59,891 nucleotides of DNA from CAYOEJ01 sp964403015 (GCA_964403015.1 CAYOEJ010000008.1:1-59891), one strand, 5' to 3'. Counted from the stretch's first letter, positions 8,303-17,098 are shown. Program-made: numbers and translations. The notes: generated by a model from the sequence alone, not told the origin.

Positions 8303-9100
8303 CTAGTCGTCCCAGCTTGTGAGTCGGAGCCTCTTCGCTTCTTGCCCCACGCCAGTTTCACTCTTGCGGCGAAGGTCGTCGACCGTATCCGTCCCTGCAC
8401 GAAGTTGTGTGCCACTGAGCCCGTCTAGCTCGGCGTCGGCGATGGCCCGGATGATCTCGGCTACCTCGGTTGGCTCATTCCATTCGGAACGGTCATCGTG
8501 GGCGCGCATTGACTTCGTCATGTCCGTCTGTACGACGCCCGGAGCTACTGAGAACACGCGAAGTCCGAGCTCGTGGCCGGATTCGTGAAGCGATCCGGCG
8601 AGCCGCATGAGGGCGGTCTTTGACACGTTGTAGGCCGAATTCTCCTTTGTGTCTTTGACAGCTGCACCAGAAGAGAGATCCACGATGCGCCCTCCCCCAC
8701 GCTTCAACATCGCCGGAACAAGTCCGTGCTGAAGTAGGTAGGGTGCACGAAGATTGATTTCTTGAGTCTTCCACCAGGTCTCGGGATCGCCCTCCCAAGG
8801 TAGGACTTCTTCGGCAGAGACTCCGGCATTGTTCACGAGCATGTCAACCTCATGCCCGTCCTCAGCCAATCGAGCGATGAAATCCTCGATGGAATTCACA
8901 TCAGATAGTTCAACAGCGTAGGTCACCACTTTGGCTCCGCGATTGGTGCATGCGCGCGCGGTGTCGTACAGGGATTCCTTTCTCCGCGCGGTGAGGAGAA
9001 GGGTGCGGCCCGCCGTCGCGAGTCCACGTGCTAGGTACGCACCGATTCCGCGTGAGGCTCCCGTAATAACAATCGTTTCTGCTCTGTTAAGTGTTGCCAT
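8303..9100 (-). CDS. Short-chain dehydrogenase/reductase (SDR)
   Basis: 265 residues, classical SDR fold. NAD(P)-binding TGASRGIGAYLARGLA at residues about 14-29, NNAGVSAEE near residue 91, catalytic Ser in DLSSGAAV and YNVSKTALMR as the YxxxK pair. The ARRKE segment after strand 2 favours NADP. Substrate unknown. The start has no ribosome site but a TAGAGT box 6 nt upstream, so it is probably leaderless with a promoter just after the pheT terminator. The C-terminus (KRLRLTSWDD) is slightly longer than average. Confidence 0.85.
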   Translation of the reverse strand: MATLNRAETIVITGASRGIGAYLARGLATAGRTLLLTARRKESLYDTARACTNRGAKVVTYAVELSDVNSIEDFIARLAEDGHEVDMLVNNAGVSAEEVLPWEGDPETWWKTQEINLRAPYLLQHGLVPAMLKRGGGRIVDLSSGAAVKDTKENSAYNVSKTALMRLAGSLHESGHELGLRVFSVAPGVVQTDMTKSMRAHDDRSEWNEPTEVAEIIRAIADAELDGLSGTQLRAGTDTVDDLRRKSETGVGQEAKRLRLTSWDD

Positions 9101-9116
9101 GTCTTTACTCTAACAA

Positions 9117-9150
9117 GAGAGAGGAACCGGAGTGTTCCGGTCCCTCTCTC
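9117..9150 (-). terminator. Terminator hairpin after pheT
   Basis: Stem GAGAGAGG / CCTCTCTC plus ACCGGA / TCCGGT with one mismatch and a 4-nt loop, followed on the minus strand by TTGTT. It lies between the pheT stop and the SDR start, in the right place to end pheS-pheT transcripts. Confidence 0.7.
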
Positions 9151-9190
9151 AGTTCATCTCTATGAAGCTCGGCAACGAAGCCTCCGAGAA

Positions 9191-11788
9191 CTAGCCGCGT
9201 AGTTCAGCTCCGAAGGTTGCCCTCGTTTGCTTGACGATGCGATTACGCACACAGGCGGTCTCCTCGGCGGTAAGCGTATGATCCTGGGCGCGCAGTCGGA
9301 GTGCGAATGCCAAGGATTTCTTTCCGTCCGGGATCTGATCGCCCGTGTAGACGTCAAAGATTCGGAGATCTTCGAGGATGTCGCCTGCAGCTTCACGCAC
9401 CACTTGCTCAACTTCGTAAGCCGATACGTCGGAATCGATCACTAAAGCAACATCTTCCTTCGCTGCGGGATAAGTTGCCACAGGTGCAACCTGAATCGGC
9501 TCTGAACCTCGAGAGTCGATCAGCGCATCAGCATCGATCTCAAAGGCGATCGAACGTGCGGGTAGTTCAAACGCTTGACATACCTTGGGCGCAAGTTCAC
9601 CGGCGTAGCCAATGACCGTCTCCCCCACAGCGATTTCCGCACAGCGTCCCGGATGGAACGGGGCGCGCTCTGCTTGAACGACATTGACGTCCTGACCGAT
9701 GGTGCGGGCTATAACTCGAGTGGCCTCGATGGCATCACGCCAGTCCCATGTGACGGCCGGAAGGTCCGCAGACGGCTGTGTGACGCTCGCGATCGCAACA
9801 CCAGCGATTCTGTAGGGCTGGCTCGGGATTGCAGACTTCATGGCATCAAGCGCCTCATCGGAGGGACGGTGTCCCACGCCCGGATTCTCAGCAGCAACTA
9901 TGCCGTTAGCGTCTGTGACGAGCCCTGTTTCGAAGATTGCTACAGCGGGGTTTCCACGAGCCACATTCACGCGAGCCGTATCGAGCAAAGAATCAAGGAG
10001 AGAGCTGCGCATGTACGGCGCTTCCTCTTGGAGAGGATTGCGCAACCTGATGGCAACTCGGCGAGCGTCGTCGTCGGCAATTCCCTGCTTGTCGAAGGTC
10101 GCGCCCGAAACGAACGGATAGGACACGACTTGCGTCCAGCCTTGCTCAGCTAGGGCGCGCGTGACATCGCGGCGCTGGCGCTGCGCGGCGGTCAAACCTC
10201 GACCTGCGGGGGCAGGAGGCAGGGTCGATGCAATCTCGTCGTAGCCAACCAATCGAGCCACTTCTTCTACGAAGTGAGCACTTCCCACGAGGTCCGGCCG
10301 CCAAAGCGGCGGGACGACGGTGAGATCTGAGCTATCATCCTTGTCCGCGATAGCTTCCACGGTGCATCCAATAGCCTCCAAGATCGCAACAATTCGGCCA
10401 GTGCTGAGATTCAGCCCCGTCAGGCGCGCAACTTCCGCCGTGTTGAAGACCTGTGCGTCAGGCTCGGTGGTCTCGTTGAAGTCAAAATTCGCCTCGTCGA
10501 TGTGGCCACCGCCGTACTCGACCAGAATGTCCGCAACTCTTTGAGCGGCAATGGGTGCGATCGACGGATCGACCCCACGCTCAAAACGCTTTGACGCTTC
10601 CGATGGGAGCCTGTGGCGCCGGGACATCCGAGCAACGGAGATGGGATCAAAGTGTGCCGCCTCGATAAGAACGTTCGACGTTCCTTCGGTGATTTCTGTA
10701 TCGAGGCCGCCCATGGTGCCCGCTAGTCCGATGACGCGGTTGCCGTGGCCGCCATCCGAATCCGTGATGAGCAGGTCCTCAAGGTTCAGCGCGCGATCCT
10801 GATCGTCAAGCGTCACAAGGCGCTCGCCTTCACGGGCGCGGCGCACAACGATCGGCTCGACCAGCTTGTCGAGATCGTAGGCATGAAGAGGCTGCCCGAG
10901 GTCGAGCATCACGTAGTTTGTCGCATCAACCGCGAGGGAGATCGGGCGCATCCCGGCTGCAGCGAGACGCTCCTGCATCCACTTGGGAGATTCGGCATGC
11001 GGATCGACGTCGCGAACAATGCGCGTGACAAAGCGATCGCAGCCCAGTACCCCGTGAATGGGAGCCTCGTCTTCGACGAGGACCTTGAAGCCTTCATTAT
11101 TGACGTCCGGTAGCGGGCTATCTAGGTTCTCCTCGAGCCCGCGGTCCGTAAACTTTGCGCCGGTGGAATGAGAGTACTCGCGCGCCACTCCGCGCACGGA
11201 GAAGCAGTAGCCGCGGTCGGGCGTGACGTTGATTTCTAGAACCTCGCCGCTCAAACCGAGGTATGGGAGCACGTCCTCGCCGGGCTTGGGCAAAGACTGG
11301 ATGGTTTCGTCGTCGTCGGCCTTAGCAAGAACGATAATTCCCGAATGGTCTTCACCGATACCAAGCTCGCTCACCGAGCAAATCATGCCGTCGGAAATGT
11401 GTCCGTACGTCTTTCGCGCGGCGATCTTGAAATCGCCGGGAAGCACCGCTCCGGGCAGCGAGACAACGACGTAGTCCCCGACCTCGAAATTGTGTGCACC
11501 GCAGATGATTCCGCGCGAGGGTAGATCCGATGGTTCCTTGCCGGTTCCGGGAGCGTCATTGTGCTCGCCCACGTCCACGCGACAGTAATTGATGAGTTTG
11601 CCGTTCGACTGCTCGTTCTTGTCGAGGGTCAGTACCTTGCCGACGACGATCGGACCAGTCACGTCCGGACGGTGAATCTCTTCTTCCTCCAGACCTACTT
11701 TCACGAGGTCGTGCGCGAGCTGTGAGGCTGTCAGGTCTGAGGGAACCTCAACGTGGGTTGCGAGCCAATCAATTGGGATACGTGGCAT
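9191..11788 (-). CDS. pheT: Phenylalanyl-tRNA synthetase beta subunit
   Basis: 865 residues, usual length for bacterial PheT. Together with PheS forms the (alpha-beta)2 enzyme that charges tRNA-Phe. Order of domains: N-terminal B1, tRNA-binding (EMAP-like) region about residues 45-160 (GKVLTLDKNEQSNGK, RGIICGAHNFEVGDYVVV), B3/B4 editing domain, B5 domain about 415-490, synthetase core-like domain, and the C-terminal anticodon-binding FDX-ACB domain (YPAAKEDVALVIDSDVSAYEVEQVVREAAGD). The start codon overlaps the pheS stop by one base (TGATG). Confidence 0.97.
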   Translation of the reverse strand: MPRIPIDWLATHVEVPSDLTASQLAHDLVKVGLEEEEIHRPDVTGPIVVGKVLTLDKNEQSNGKLINYCRVDVGEHNDAPGTGKEPSDLPSRGIICGAHNFEVGDYVVVSLPGAVLPGDFKIAARKTYGHISDGMICSVSELGIGEDHSGIIVLAKADDDETIQSLPKPGEDVLPYLGLSGEVLEINVTPDRGYCFSVRGVAREYSHSTGAKFTDRGLEENLDSPLPDVNNEGFKVLVEDEAPIHGVLGCDRFVTRIVRDVDPHAESPKWMQERLAAAGMRPISLAVDATNYVMLDLGQPLHAYDLDKLVEPIVVRRAREGERLVTLDDQDRALNLEDLLITDSDGGHGNRVIGLAGTMGGLDTEITEGTSNVLIEAAHFDPISVARMSRRHRLPSEASKRFERGVDPSIAPIAAQRVADILVEYGGGHIDEANFDFNETTEPDAQVFNTAEVARLTGLNLSTGRIVAILEAIGCTVEAIADKDDSSDLTVVPPLWRPDLVGSAHFVEEVARLVGYDEIASTLPPAPAGRGLTAAQRQRRDVTRALAEQGWTQVVSYPFVSGATFDKQGIADDDARRVAIRLRNPLQEEAPYMRSSLLDSLLDTARVNVARGNPAVAIFETGLVTDANGIVAAENPGVGHRPSDEALDAMKSAIPSQPYRIAGVAIASVTQPSADLPAVTWDWRDAIEATRVIARTIGQDVNVVQAERAPFHPGRCAEIAVGETVIGYAGELAPKVCQAFELPARSIAFEIDADALIDSRGSEPIQVAPVATYPAAKEDVALVIDSDVSAYEVEQVVREAAGDILEDLRIFDVYTGDQIPDGKKSLAFALRLRAQDHTLTAEETACVRNRIVKQTRATFGAELRG

Positions 11789-12882
11789 CAGTTGCCCCTT
11801 CCGTTGGTTCCGAACTGCTGGGAGAAACGCACATCGCCTTCCACCATGTCTCGCATATCCGCGATGCCATGGCGGAGCATGAGGGTGCGCTCAATGCCCA
11901 TTCCGAAGGCGAAGCCCGTGTATTCGTCTGGATCGAGCCCAGAGTTTCGCAGCACTTCCGGGTTGACCATGCCGCAACCACCCCATTCGATCCATCCGGC
12001 TCCGCCCTTCTTCTGCGGGAACCACAGGTCCATTTCGGCCGATGGTTCGGTGAACGGGAAGAACGACGGGCGCAGGCGCGTGCGAGCTTCTGGGCCAAAC
12101 ATCGCGCGTGCAAAGTGGTCCAGCGTGCCCTTCAAATGCTCCATTGTCAGGCCCTTATCAACTGCTAGGCCTTCAACCTGATGGAACACTGGGGTGTGCG
12201 TGGCGTCGAGAGCGTCGGTGCGGAAGACCTTGCCCGGACACACGATATACAGTGGGGCGCCGCGTTCTAGCATCGTGCGCGACTGCACTGGCGAGGTGTG
12301 TGTGCGTAGCACGAGACCGGGTGCCTCGGCAGGAGCCGAAGGTTCGCCACCGCCTTCTGGCACCTGCACCGCACCGTCGACATAGAAGGTGTCTTGCATC
12401 TGGCGTGCGGGGTGATCCGGTCCAAAGTTGAGGGAATCGAAGTTAAACCACTCGTGCTCGAGCTCTGGCCCTTCGGCAACTTCCCAACCCATGGCGATAA
12501 AGAAGTCAGAGATATCTTCCATCAGTGTGGGAAGCGGGTGGCGAGCACCTTGGGGCGCACGGCGCGTGGGAAGGGTGACATCCACCGTTTCCTCGACCAG
12601 CATACGCGCTTCGTTCTCCGCCTCCAGTCGTTCAGTGGCCTGAGCAAGTGCGGCTTGAATCTCCTTGCGCGCACCGCCCATCAACCTGCCGGCCACCGGC
12701 TTGTCTGCTTTATCCAGCGTCTTGATTTGCATGTTCGCTTGAGTGATCGGAGCATGGTCGCCGCTATGTGCGAGACGTGCAGCCTTAAGTTCGTCGAGGC
12801 TCGTGGCAGCATCGAAAGCATCTTTGGCATTGCGGACTGCCTGAGCGATTCCTGCTTCATCGAGTGGACTGAGGTTCTCCAT
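11788..12882 (-). CDS. pheS: Phenylalanyl-tRNA synthetase alpha subunit
   Basis: 364 residues. Catalytic class-II subunit that activates Phe. N-terminal coiled-coil arm (residues about 1-100), motif 2 region (GKVFRTDALDATHTPVFHQVEGL) and motif 3 (GFAFGMGIERTLMLRHGI) are all present. GTG at 12888 is also in frame, but the ATG at 12882 stands 5 nt after GGAAAGG and is preferred. A TACAAT -10-like element (12933-12938) lies about 50 nt upstream on the minus strand. Confidence 0.97.
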   Translation of the reverse strand: MENLSPLDEAGIAQAVRNAKDAFDAATSLDELKAARLAHSGDHAPITQANMQIKTLDKADKPVAGRLMGGARKEIQAALAQATERLEAENEARMLVEETVDVTLPTRRAPQGARHPLPTLMEDISDFFIAMGWEVAEGPELEHEWFNFDSLNFGPDHPARQMQDTFYVDGAVQVPEGGGEPSAPAEAPGLVLRTHTSPVQSRTMLERGAPLYIVCPGKVFRTDALDATHTPVFHQVEGLAVDKGLTMEHLKGTLDHFARAMFGPEARTRLRPSFFPFTEPSAEMDLWFPQKKGGAGWIEWGGCGMVNPEVLRNSGLDPDEYTGFAFGMGIERTLMLRHGIADMRDMVEGDVRFSQQFGTNGRGN

Positions 12883-12973
12883 GGGCACCTTTCCAAAATT
12901 ACCGGCCTACTCGACCGGCGACATACCCGTTCATTGTAGTCATTTGCCACCCCGCGTGCGATCCACGTCCGGA

Positions 12974-13008
12974 TTGCGCCGCTCACGCAAATCCCATACG
13001 TTTCCGTT
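12974..13008 (+). promoter_or_regulatory. Leaderless promoter of the PfkB gene
   Basis: TTGCGC (12974-12979), a 17-bp spacer and TACGTT (12997-13002) are followed by 6 nt and then the ATG at 13009. No Shine-Dalgarno is present, so transcription probably starts at or next to the ATG. Confidence 0.55.
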
Positions 13009-14039
13009 ATGGCTGGAGATAAGACTTTGGTTTTCTGCGGACTCACGACACTCGATATTTCTCAACGGGTCAAGACTGTACCTAAGTCGAACGAGAAGGT
13101 CGTTTCCCAAAGCACATCGGTCGATGTCGGAGGGCCGGCGGCGAATGCGGCACGCACAGCTTCCGCTCTTGGTCTGCCCTGTACCCTCGTGACCTTGCTT
13201 GGAACAAGTCCGCTGGCGCAGATCGCGAGAGAGTACCTTCCCGGGATCTCAGTTGTAGACCGAGCTGAGGATTCTAACTTCCCCGTATCCACGGTGCTCA
13301 TCGACGACGACGGTCACCGTGCGGTTGTGTCCCAGAACAATCCGTTACGCCAGTCCAGACTTGCTGAACTAGCAGTTTTGGATGATGCGGCCGTTCTTCT
13401 GGTTGATGGGCACATGTTGGATCTTCAGATCCACNNNNNNNNNNNNNNNNNNNNNNNNNNNNNNNNNNNNNNNNNNNNNNNNNNNNNNNNNNNNNNNNNN
13501 NNNNNNNNNNNNNNNNNNNNNNNNNNNNNNNNNNGGATGATGCGGCCGTTCTTCTGGTTGATGGGCACATGTTGGATCTTCAGATCCACCTGGTGAAAGA
13601 AGCCGGTAAAAGGGGGATTCCCGTTGTCCTTGATGGGGGATCATACAAGCCTGGGATTGCAGAGCTCCTCGAATACGTCACGCACGCTATTTTCTCCGCC
13701 GATTACGTTGATCCACAGGGTCGGGAAGTCTTTTCCCTCGGTTCACCGGATTCCATAGCCTTCATCGCGCAAACCCACGGTCAGGAGCCCGTTGTCATCC
13801 ACGAGCGCGGAGGAGGTTCCCCCACGGCATTCCAAACAACGGTTCCCGTGCCCCAGGTTGAGGTAGTGGACAGTCTCGGAGCAGGCGATGTCCTTCATGG
13901 CGCATTCGCTGCCGGGCTGGCTAAGGACATGTCTTCACGCGAGGCACTTGAATTTGCGGTAGGAATAGCATCGAAGTCCGTTCAATTCCCGGGGGCGATG
14001 GGCTGGGCCAAGGACGACACTTCCACGCTGACGGCTTAA
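13009..14039 (+). CDS. PfkB/ribokinase-family sugar kinase (interrupted by a spurious gap)
   Basis: The two halves (13009-13434 and 13535-14039) flank a run of 100 N. The last 55 bases before the gap are identical to the first 55 after it; removing the N run and one copy gives an uninterrupted 291-residue protein. The family nucleotide and substrate motifs are present: VGGPAANAARTASALG near residue 45 and the catalytic DSLGAGDVLHGAF (Asp base) near residue 245. Phosphorylates a sugar or nucleoside; the substrate is not predictable. Read away from pheS. Confidence 0.85.
13435..13534. other. Scaffold gap (100 N), actually a contig overlap
   Basis: Flanked by identical 55-bp copies (13380-13434 and 13535-13589). 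The reading frame continues exactly if one copy and the N run are dropped, so no sequence is missing here. Confidence 0.95.
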
Positions 14040-14121
14040 ACCGCGAATTCTGTGCGAACTCTCCATCTCGCCCTCGTAAGATAGGAGATGAGCAATTTTC
14101 AGGTCCCCGATAGGAGAAAAA

Positions 14122-14547
14122 ATGACTGAGAATCACAACGCATCAAACGGTTCATTCTTTGACAAGGTCACCGAGACAGCAAAGAACGTCTTTGACGGCG
14201 CCAAGGAGAAGATCAATTCTCCCGAGGCTAAGGAAAAGCTGCAGAACGTCAAGGAAACCGTGACCGACGCCGCGCGCAACGCTAAGCACAAGGCAGAGGA
14301 CGTGGCGCAGAATGTCCGCCATAAGGGCGAGGAAGCAACCCAGAAGGCTTCACAGGAAGCTGAGGGCAAGTCTGACTTCGAAAAGGGCGTCGAAGATCTG
14401 GGCCAGAAGGTACGTCACACCGGTGAGGACGTATCCAAGGATGCCGGCCAGACCGGTGAGACATTCGGCGACAAGGTCGACAATGCCGCCGATCGTGCGT
14501 CCGACAAGTTGGACGACATGACGGACGACAACAAGAACGCTTACTAA
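14122..14547 (+). CDS. Small charged amphipathic (LEA/CsbD-like) protein
   Basis: 141 residues, no signal peptide or membrane segment, rich in Lys, Glu, Asp and Ala, with loosely repeated 11-residue amphipathic units (for example KVTETAKNVFDGAK, KVRHTGEDVSKDAG, KVDNAADRASDKLDD). This is the composition of LEA-like or YtxH/CsbD-type stress proteins that fold on membranes or during desiccation. The function is inferred from composition only. A strong AGGAG site precedes the ATG and a strong terminator follows, so it is monocistronic and probably well expressed. Confidence 0.7.
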   Translation: MTENHNASNGSFFDKVTETAKNVFDGAKEKINSPEAKEKLQNVKETVTDAARNAKHKAEDVAQNVRHKGEEATQKASQEAEGKSDFEKGVEDLGQKVRHTGEDVSKDAGQTGETFGDKVDNAADRASDKLDDMTDDNKNAY

Positions 14548-14574
14548 GGTTGATACCTTAAAGCTGTAACACCT

Positions 14575-14609
14575 AAGGGTGGGGCGATGAATTTCATCGC
14601 CCCACCCTT
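14575..14609 (+). terminator. Strong intrinsic terminator
   Basis: 17-bp perfect inverted repeat (AAGGGTGGGGCGATGAA and its complement) around one base, effectively a stem with a small AAUUU loop, ending in CCCTTTT. Ends the LEA-like gene. Confidence 0.9.
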
Positions 14610-14752
14610 TTGGTTTCTGACAGCTTACTTACGTTAAAACGTTCTCATGTTCATCTGGTCCCCACTTTCATGTAGCACCTACAGACTTAAGTCATCAGGA
14701 AGAACAACGAGCCTCTTCCACCGAATGAAGTCAACGAACAGAAGGTATGAAA

Positions 14753-15217
14753 ATGAAGACCACGAAGAAGATTTGGACGATCAGCGGGTCACTTGCTGCA
14801 GCAGCACTCCTCACCACCGGAGCAGGAGCAGCAATTGCTGATTCAAACGACACCTCGCGTGATCGCGTTGAGATCACTCAGAAGTCGGAGTCGGCCGTTT
14901 CTGCCGCGTCAGTTCCTAGCGCTCAGACCGCTGCAAATGTCCAGGTGACTCCGGCGCAGGTCTCGGCGCAGTCGCCCGCGTCGGCAGATACACCGGCGGC
15001 ACAGTCAGCAGTTTCCACACCAAGCCCAGTATCAGCACCTAGCCCAGTTTCGGCTCCCAGCCCGATCTCCGCCCCGAGCCCAGTGTCAGCACCGAGCCCG
15101 GTATCGGCCCCCAGCCCAGTGTCGGCCCCCAGCCCAGTTTCGGCTCCCAGCCCGATCTCCGCCCCGAGCCCAGTGTCGGCTCCGAGCCCGGTCTCCGCTC
15201 CGTCTGCTGATTCCTGA
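14753..15217 (+). CDS. Secreted Pro/Ser/Ala repeat protein
   Basis: About 154 residues. Sec signal peptide at the N-terminus (KKIWTISGSLAAAALLTTGAGAAIA, likely cut after GAAIA-D), a short linker, then about 14 copies of the hexapeptide P-S-P-[VI]-S-A to the C-terminus. There is no LPXTG, lipobox or membrane anchor, so it is probably secreted or loosely wall-bound. The second of two ATGs (14753) is 7 nt after AGAAGG and is chosen over 14747. The 18-bp DNA repeat could vary in copy number and may have caused the assembly gap just downstream. Function unknown. Confidence 0.7.
   Translation: MKTTKKIWTISGSLAAAALLTTGAGAAIADSNDTSRDRVEITQKSESAVSAASVPSAQTAANVQVTPAQVSAQSPASADTPAAQSAVSTPSPVSAPSPVSAPSPISAPSPVSAPSPVSAPSPVSAPSPVSAPSPISAPSPVSAPSPVSAPSADS
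15012..15207 (+). repeat. 18-bp coding tandem repeat (PSPVSA)
   Basis: Degenerate 18-bp units encoding Pro-Ser-Pro-Val/Ile-Ser-Ala, with two larger nearly identical blocks (about 15046-15075 and 15136-15165). Typical of slipped-strand variation within a surface or secreted protein gene. Confidence 0.85.
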
Positions 15218-15236
15218 TCCCGTGCCTTTTGCATGA

Positions 15237-15336
15237 NNNNNNNNNNNNNNNNNNNNNNNNNNNNNNNNNNNNNNNNNNNNNNNNNNNNNNNNNNNNNNNN
15301 NNNNNNNNNNNNNNNNNNNNNNNNNNNNNNNNNNNN
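15237..15336. other. Scaffold gap (100 N)
   Basis: Flanks do not overlap. It hides the C-terminus of the lyase fragment and whatever lies between it and the Pro/Ser repeat gene. Confidence 0.95.
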
Positions 15337-15813
15337 GACGGACTTTGCAACTCCAGTGATGCGCATCAGGCTGGCAAGCCGGTTCTGTTCGGTTCGAACT
15401 GCTTCCCAGTCTCCTGCCTGATAGGCATTCCATTGGCGCACATACCCTGCTGGATCCACGTTACCGAGGCCCGGTACGGATCCGTCCGCACCACCAAGAT
15501 ACGCTCCGTCTACAACGACTTCGTGGCCCGTCAGTACCGAAAGCGGGTTACCCGCATTCCGATTGTCTTGGAGAAGGAAACGGAACGAAACGTCGTCGCC
15601 GGAAGAATCCTTCACGCCGTCCAACACGCCTTCCTTGGCGAGGTCAAGCAACATAATTGGCGAGAGCTTAACGTGGACGCAGACCGGGATGTCATAGGCC
15701 AAAAGTGGAAGACCAGTGGCCTTGCGAAGAGCACGGAAGTGCTGTTCAACCTGTGCGAACCCACCAAGCGCATAGAACGGAGCCGTGGCCACAACGCCGT
15801 CGACGCCGAATGC
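15337..15813 (-). pseudogene. NanA/DapA-family lyase, 5' truncated and cut by gap
   Basis: About 158 residues of a class-I aldolase of the dihydrodipicolinate synthase / N-acetylneuraminate lyase family. Visible: DGVVATAPFYALGG, LLAYDIPVCVHVK with the active-site Tyr motif, and the Schiff-base Lys in LDGVKDSSGDDVSF. The first ~110 residues are missing: upstream of 15813 the frame meets TAA and the sequence becomes a binding-protein gene. The C-terminus runs into the N gap. The neighbouring oligopeptide-type binding protein suggests an original sialic-acid uptake and catabolism locus. Either a real deletion or a wrong contig join. Confidence 0.75.
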
Positions 15814-16790
15814 TTAAGCTTGCCGGACATGTTGTTCTCAACGAGCTTCTCGGTGTCGATCGCGTAGTGGAATGCCTGGCGGACTTCCTTCTGATCGAAC
15901 GGAGCCTTGGTGGTGTTGAAGATGAGGAACGGAAGGTTGAAGCCGTCCACCTCTTCAATGGTCATGCCTGCAGCTTCGAGCATTTCAATGTTCTCGGCCG
16001 GTACGGTTTCGATGATGTCGATGGTGCCGTCCGATGCAGCGGTGGTGCGAGCGGTGTCGTCCTTAATGACTTCCCACACCATGCGGTCTGCGCCTGCCGG
16101 GTAGTCGCCGTTGTAGTTCTCGTTGGGAACCGCAATAACCTGTGCTTCAGAAATGGACTCGTACTTCCACGGGCCAGAACCGATCGGCATCGAGGTTAGA
16201 TCTTCATCCGAGGCCGAAGCCGGAACGATCTTGACGTTGACGAGACGCTCCTTGACCAAGTTGAACGGCTTGTTCAACGTGATAGTCACTGTGGAATCAT
16301 CCTTGGCTTCTACCGACTCGATGAAGTCAAGCATTGATAGGTAGATGTTGCCCTCTGCCATAGAACGCTCGAAGGAGGAAACGACATCCTCTGCTGTTAC
16401 ATCAGAACCGTCGGAGCACTTGGCGCCATCACGGAGAGTGACCTCGTATTCGGTATCTGATACCTGAACGGGATCCTCATCAGCTGCGAGAGCCGGGTAG
16501 ACCTCGTAGTTTTCCATATGGAATTCGTACAGGCCTTCGACGACGTGCCAGTTGGTACCCAATGCGAGTGCCGACGACGTGTTCGATGGGTGGTAGTTGG
16601 TGGTTTCGTATGCCACACCGAGCGTGATATCGCCTCCGGCGGACTCGCCACCTCCGCCATCAGTGGTGGTTTCTTGCGCGCCCCCATTGCTTGTGGTCTC
16701 TTCATTTTCGGCGTCTCCGCCACCACATGCGCTGAGCGCGAGTGTTGCCGCTGCAAGTGCAGCTACAACACGAGTCTTCTTGACAGACAT
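15814..16790 (-). pseudogene. ABC transporter substrate-binding lipoprotein (DppA/OppA/SatA type), 3' truncated
   Basis: About 325 of the usual 520-550 residues remain. N-terminal lipoprotein signal with lipobox LALSAC, a Gly/Thr-rich linker, then SBP family 5 motifs (TLRDGAKCSDGSDVTAEDVVSSFER, GSGPWKYES, VRQAFHYAIDTEKLV). After NNMSGKL the reading frame leaves the family and reads out-of-frame lyase sequence. The C-terminal lobe and the permease and ATPase genes that normally follow are gone. Promoter-proximal GntR-type operators remain. A good ribosome site (GGAGAGGAA) precedes the ATG. Confidence 0.85.
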
Positions 16791-16842
16791 CTCATTCCTC
16801 TCCGTTGAGTACTGGATCTGACAAAACGAGCCAGTTCATATG

Positions 16843-16853
16843 TTGTCCGACAA
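16843..16853. promoter_or_regulatory. GntR/FadR-type operator 1
   Basis: TTGTCCGACAA is a near-perfect palindrome matching the FadR-subfamily consensus TNGTNNNACNA, 53 bp upstream of the binding-protein start. It pairs with the second site 24 bp away. FadR-subfamily regulators such as NanR commonly control sialic-acid genes; no regulator gene is in the window. Confidence 0.65.
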
Positions 16854-16866
16854 GTTTGTTCCTAAG

Positions 16867-16877
16867 TTGTCTGACAG
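16867..16877. promoter_or_regulatory. GntR/FadR-type operator 2
   Basis: TTGTCTGACAG, one base short of a perfect copy of the palindrome. Start-to-start distance from site 1 is 24 bp, roughly two helical turns. A half-site (CTGACAA) is also seen at 16818-16824. Confidence 0.6.
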
Positions 16878-17098
16878 GTTTTTCGCAAGCGTTTGAGATC
16901 AGTCTTTATAACAATTTGGAAACAATCCGTGACCTTTAGGGGCTATTATCCGTCTGTAATATGCAACCAGTTCCCGCAGAATTGCCGGTATATAGCCAAA
17001 TCACAAGGCCTTCACGGGTCTCGACGCGACATGGGACCACAAGTGGGCTTCTTGCAGTGTTTCGCTAAACTGCCACAAGCACAAAAAGGAGAACTCCC

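Larger units (their letters stand above)
16791..17098. other. Divergent interval with GntR-type operators
   Basis: 308 bp between the divergently read binding-protein and NhaC genes. It contains the two operator palindromes described separately; the rest (16880-17080) is AT-rich. No RNA gene or small ORF is supported. A ribosome site AAAAGGAG lies at the NhaC end. Confidence 0.6.

Noticed and set aside
14923..15350. Antisense ORF through the Pro/Ser repeat giving a Gly-rich product
   Set aside because: Shadow of the repeat gene; the real lyase fragment ends at the N gap and does not continue into it.
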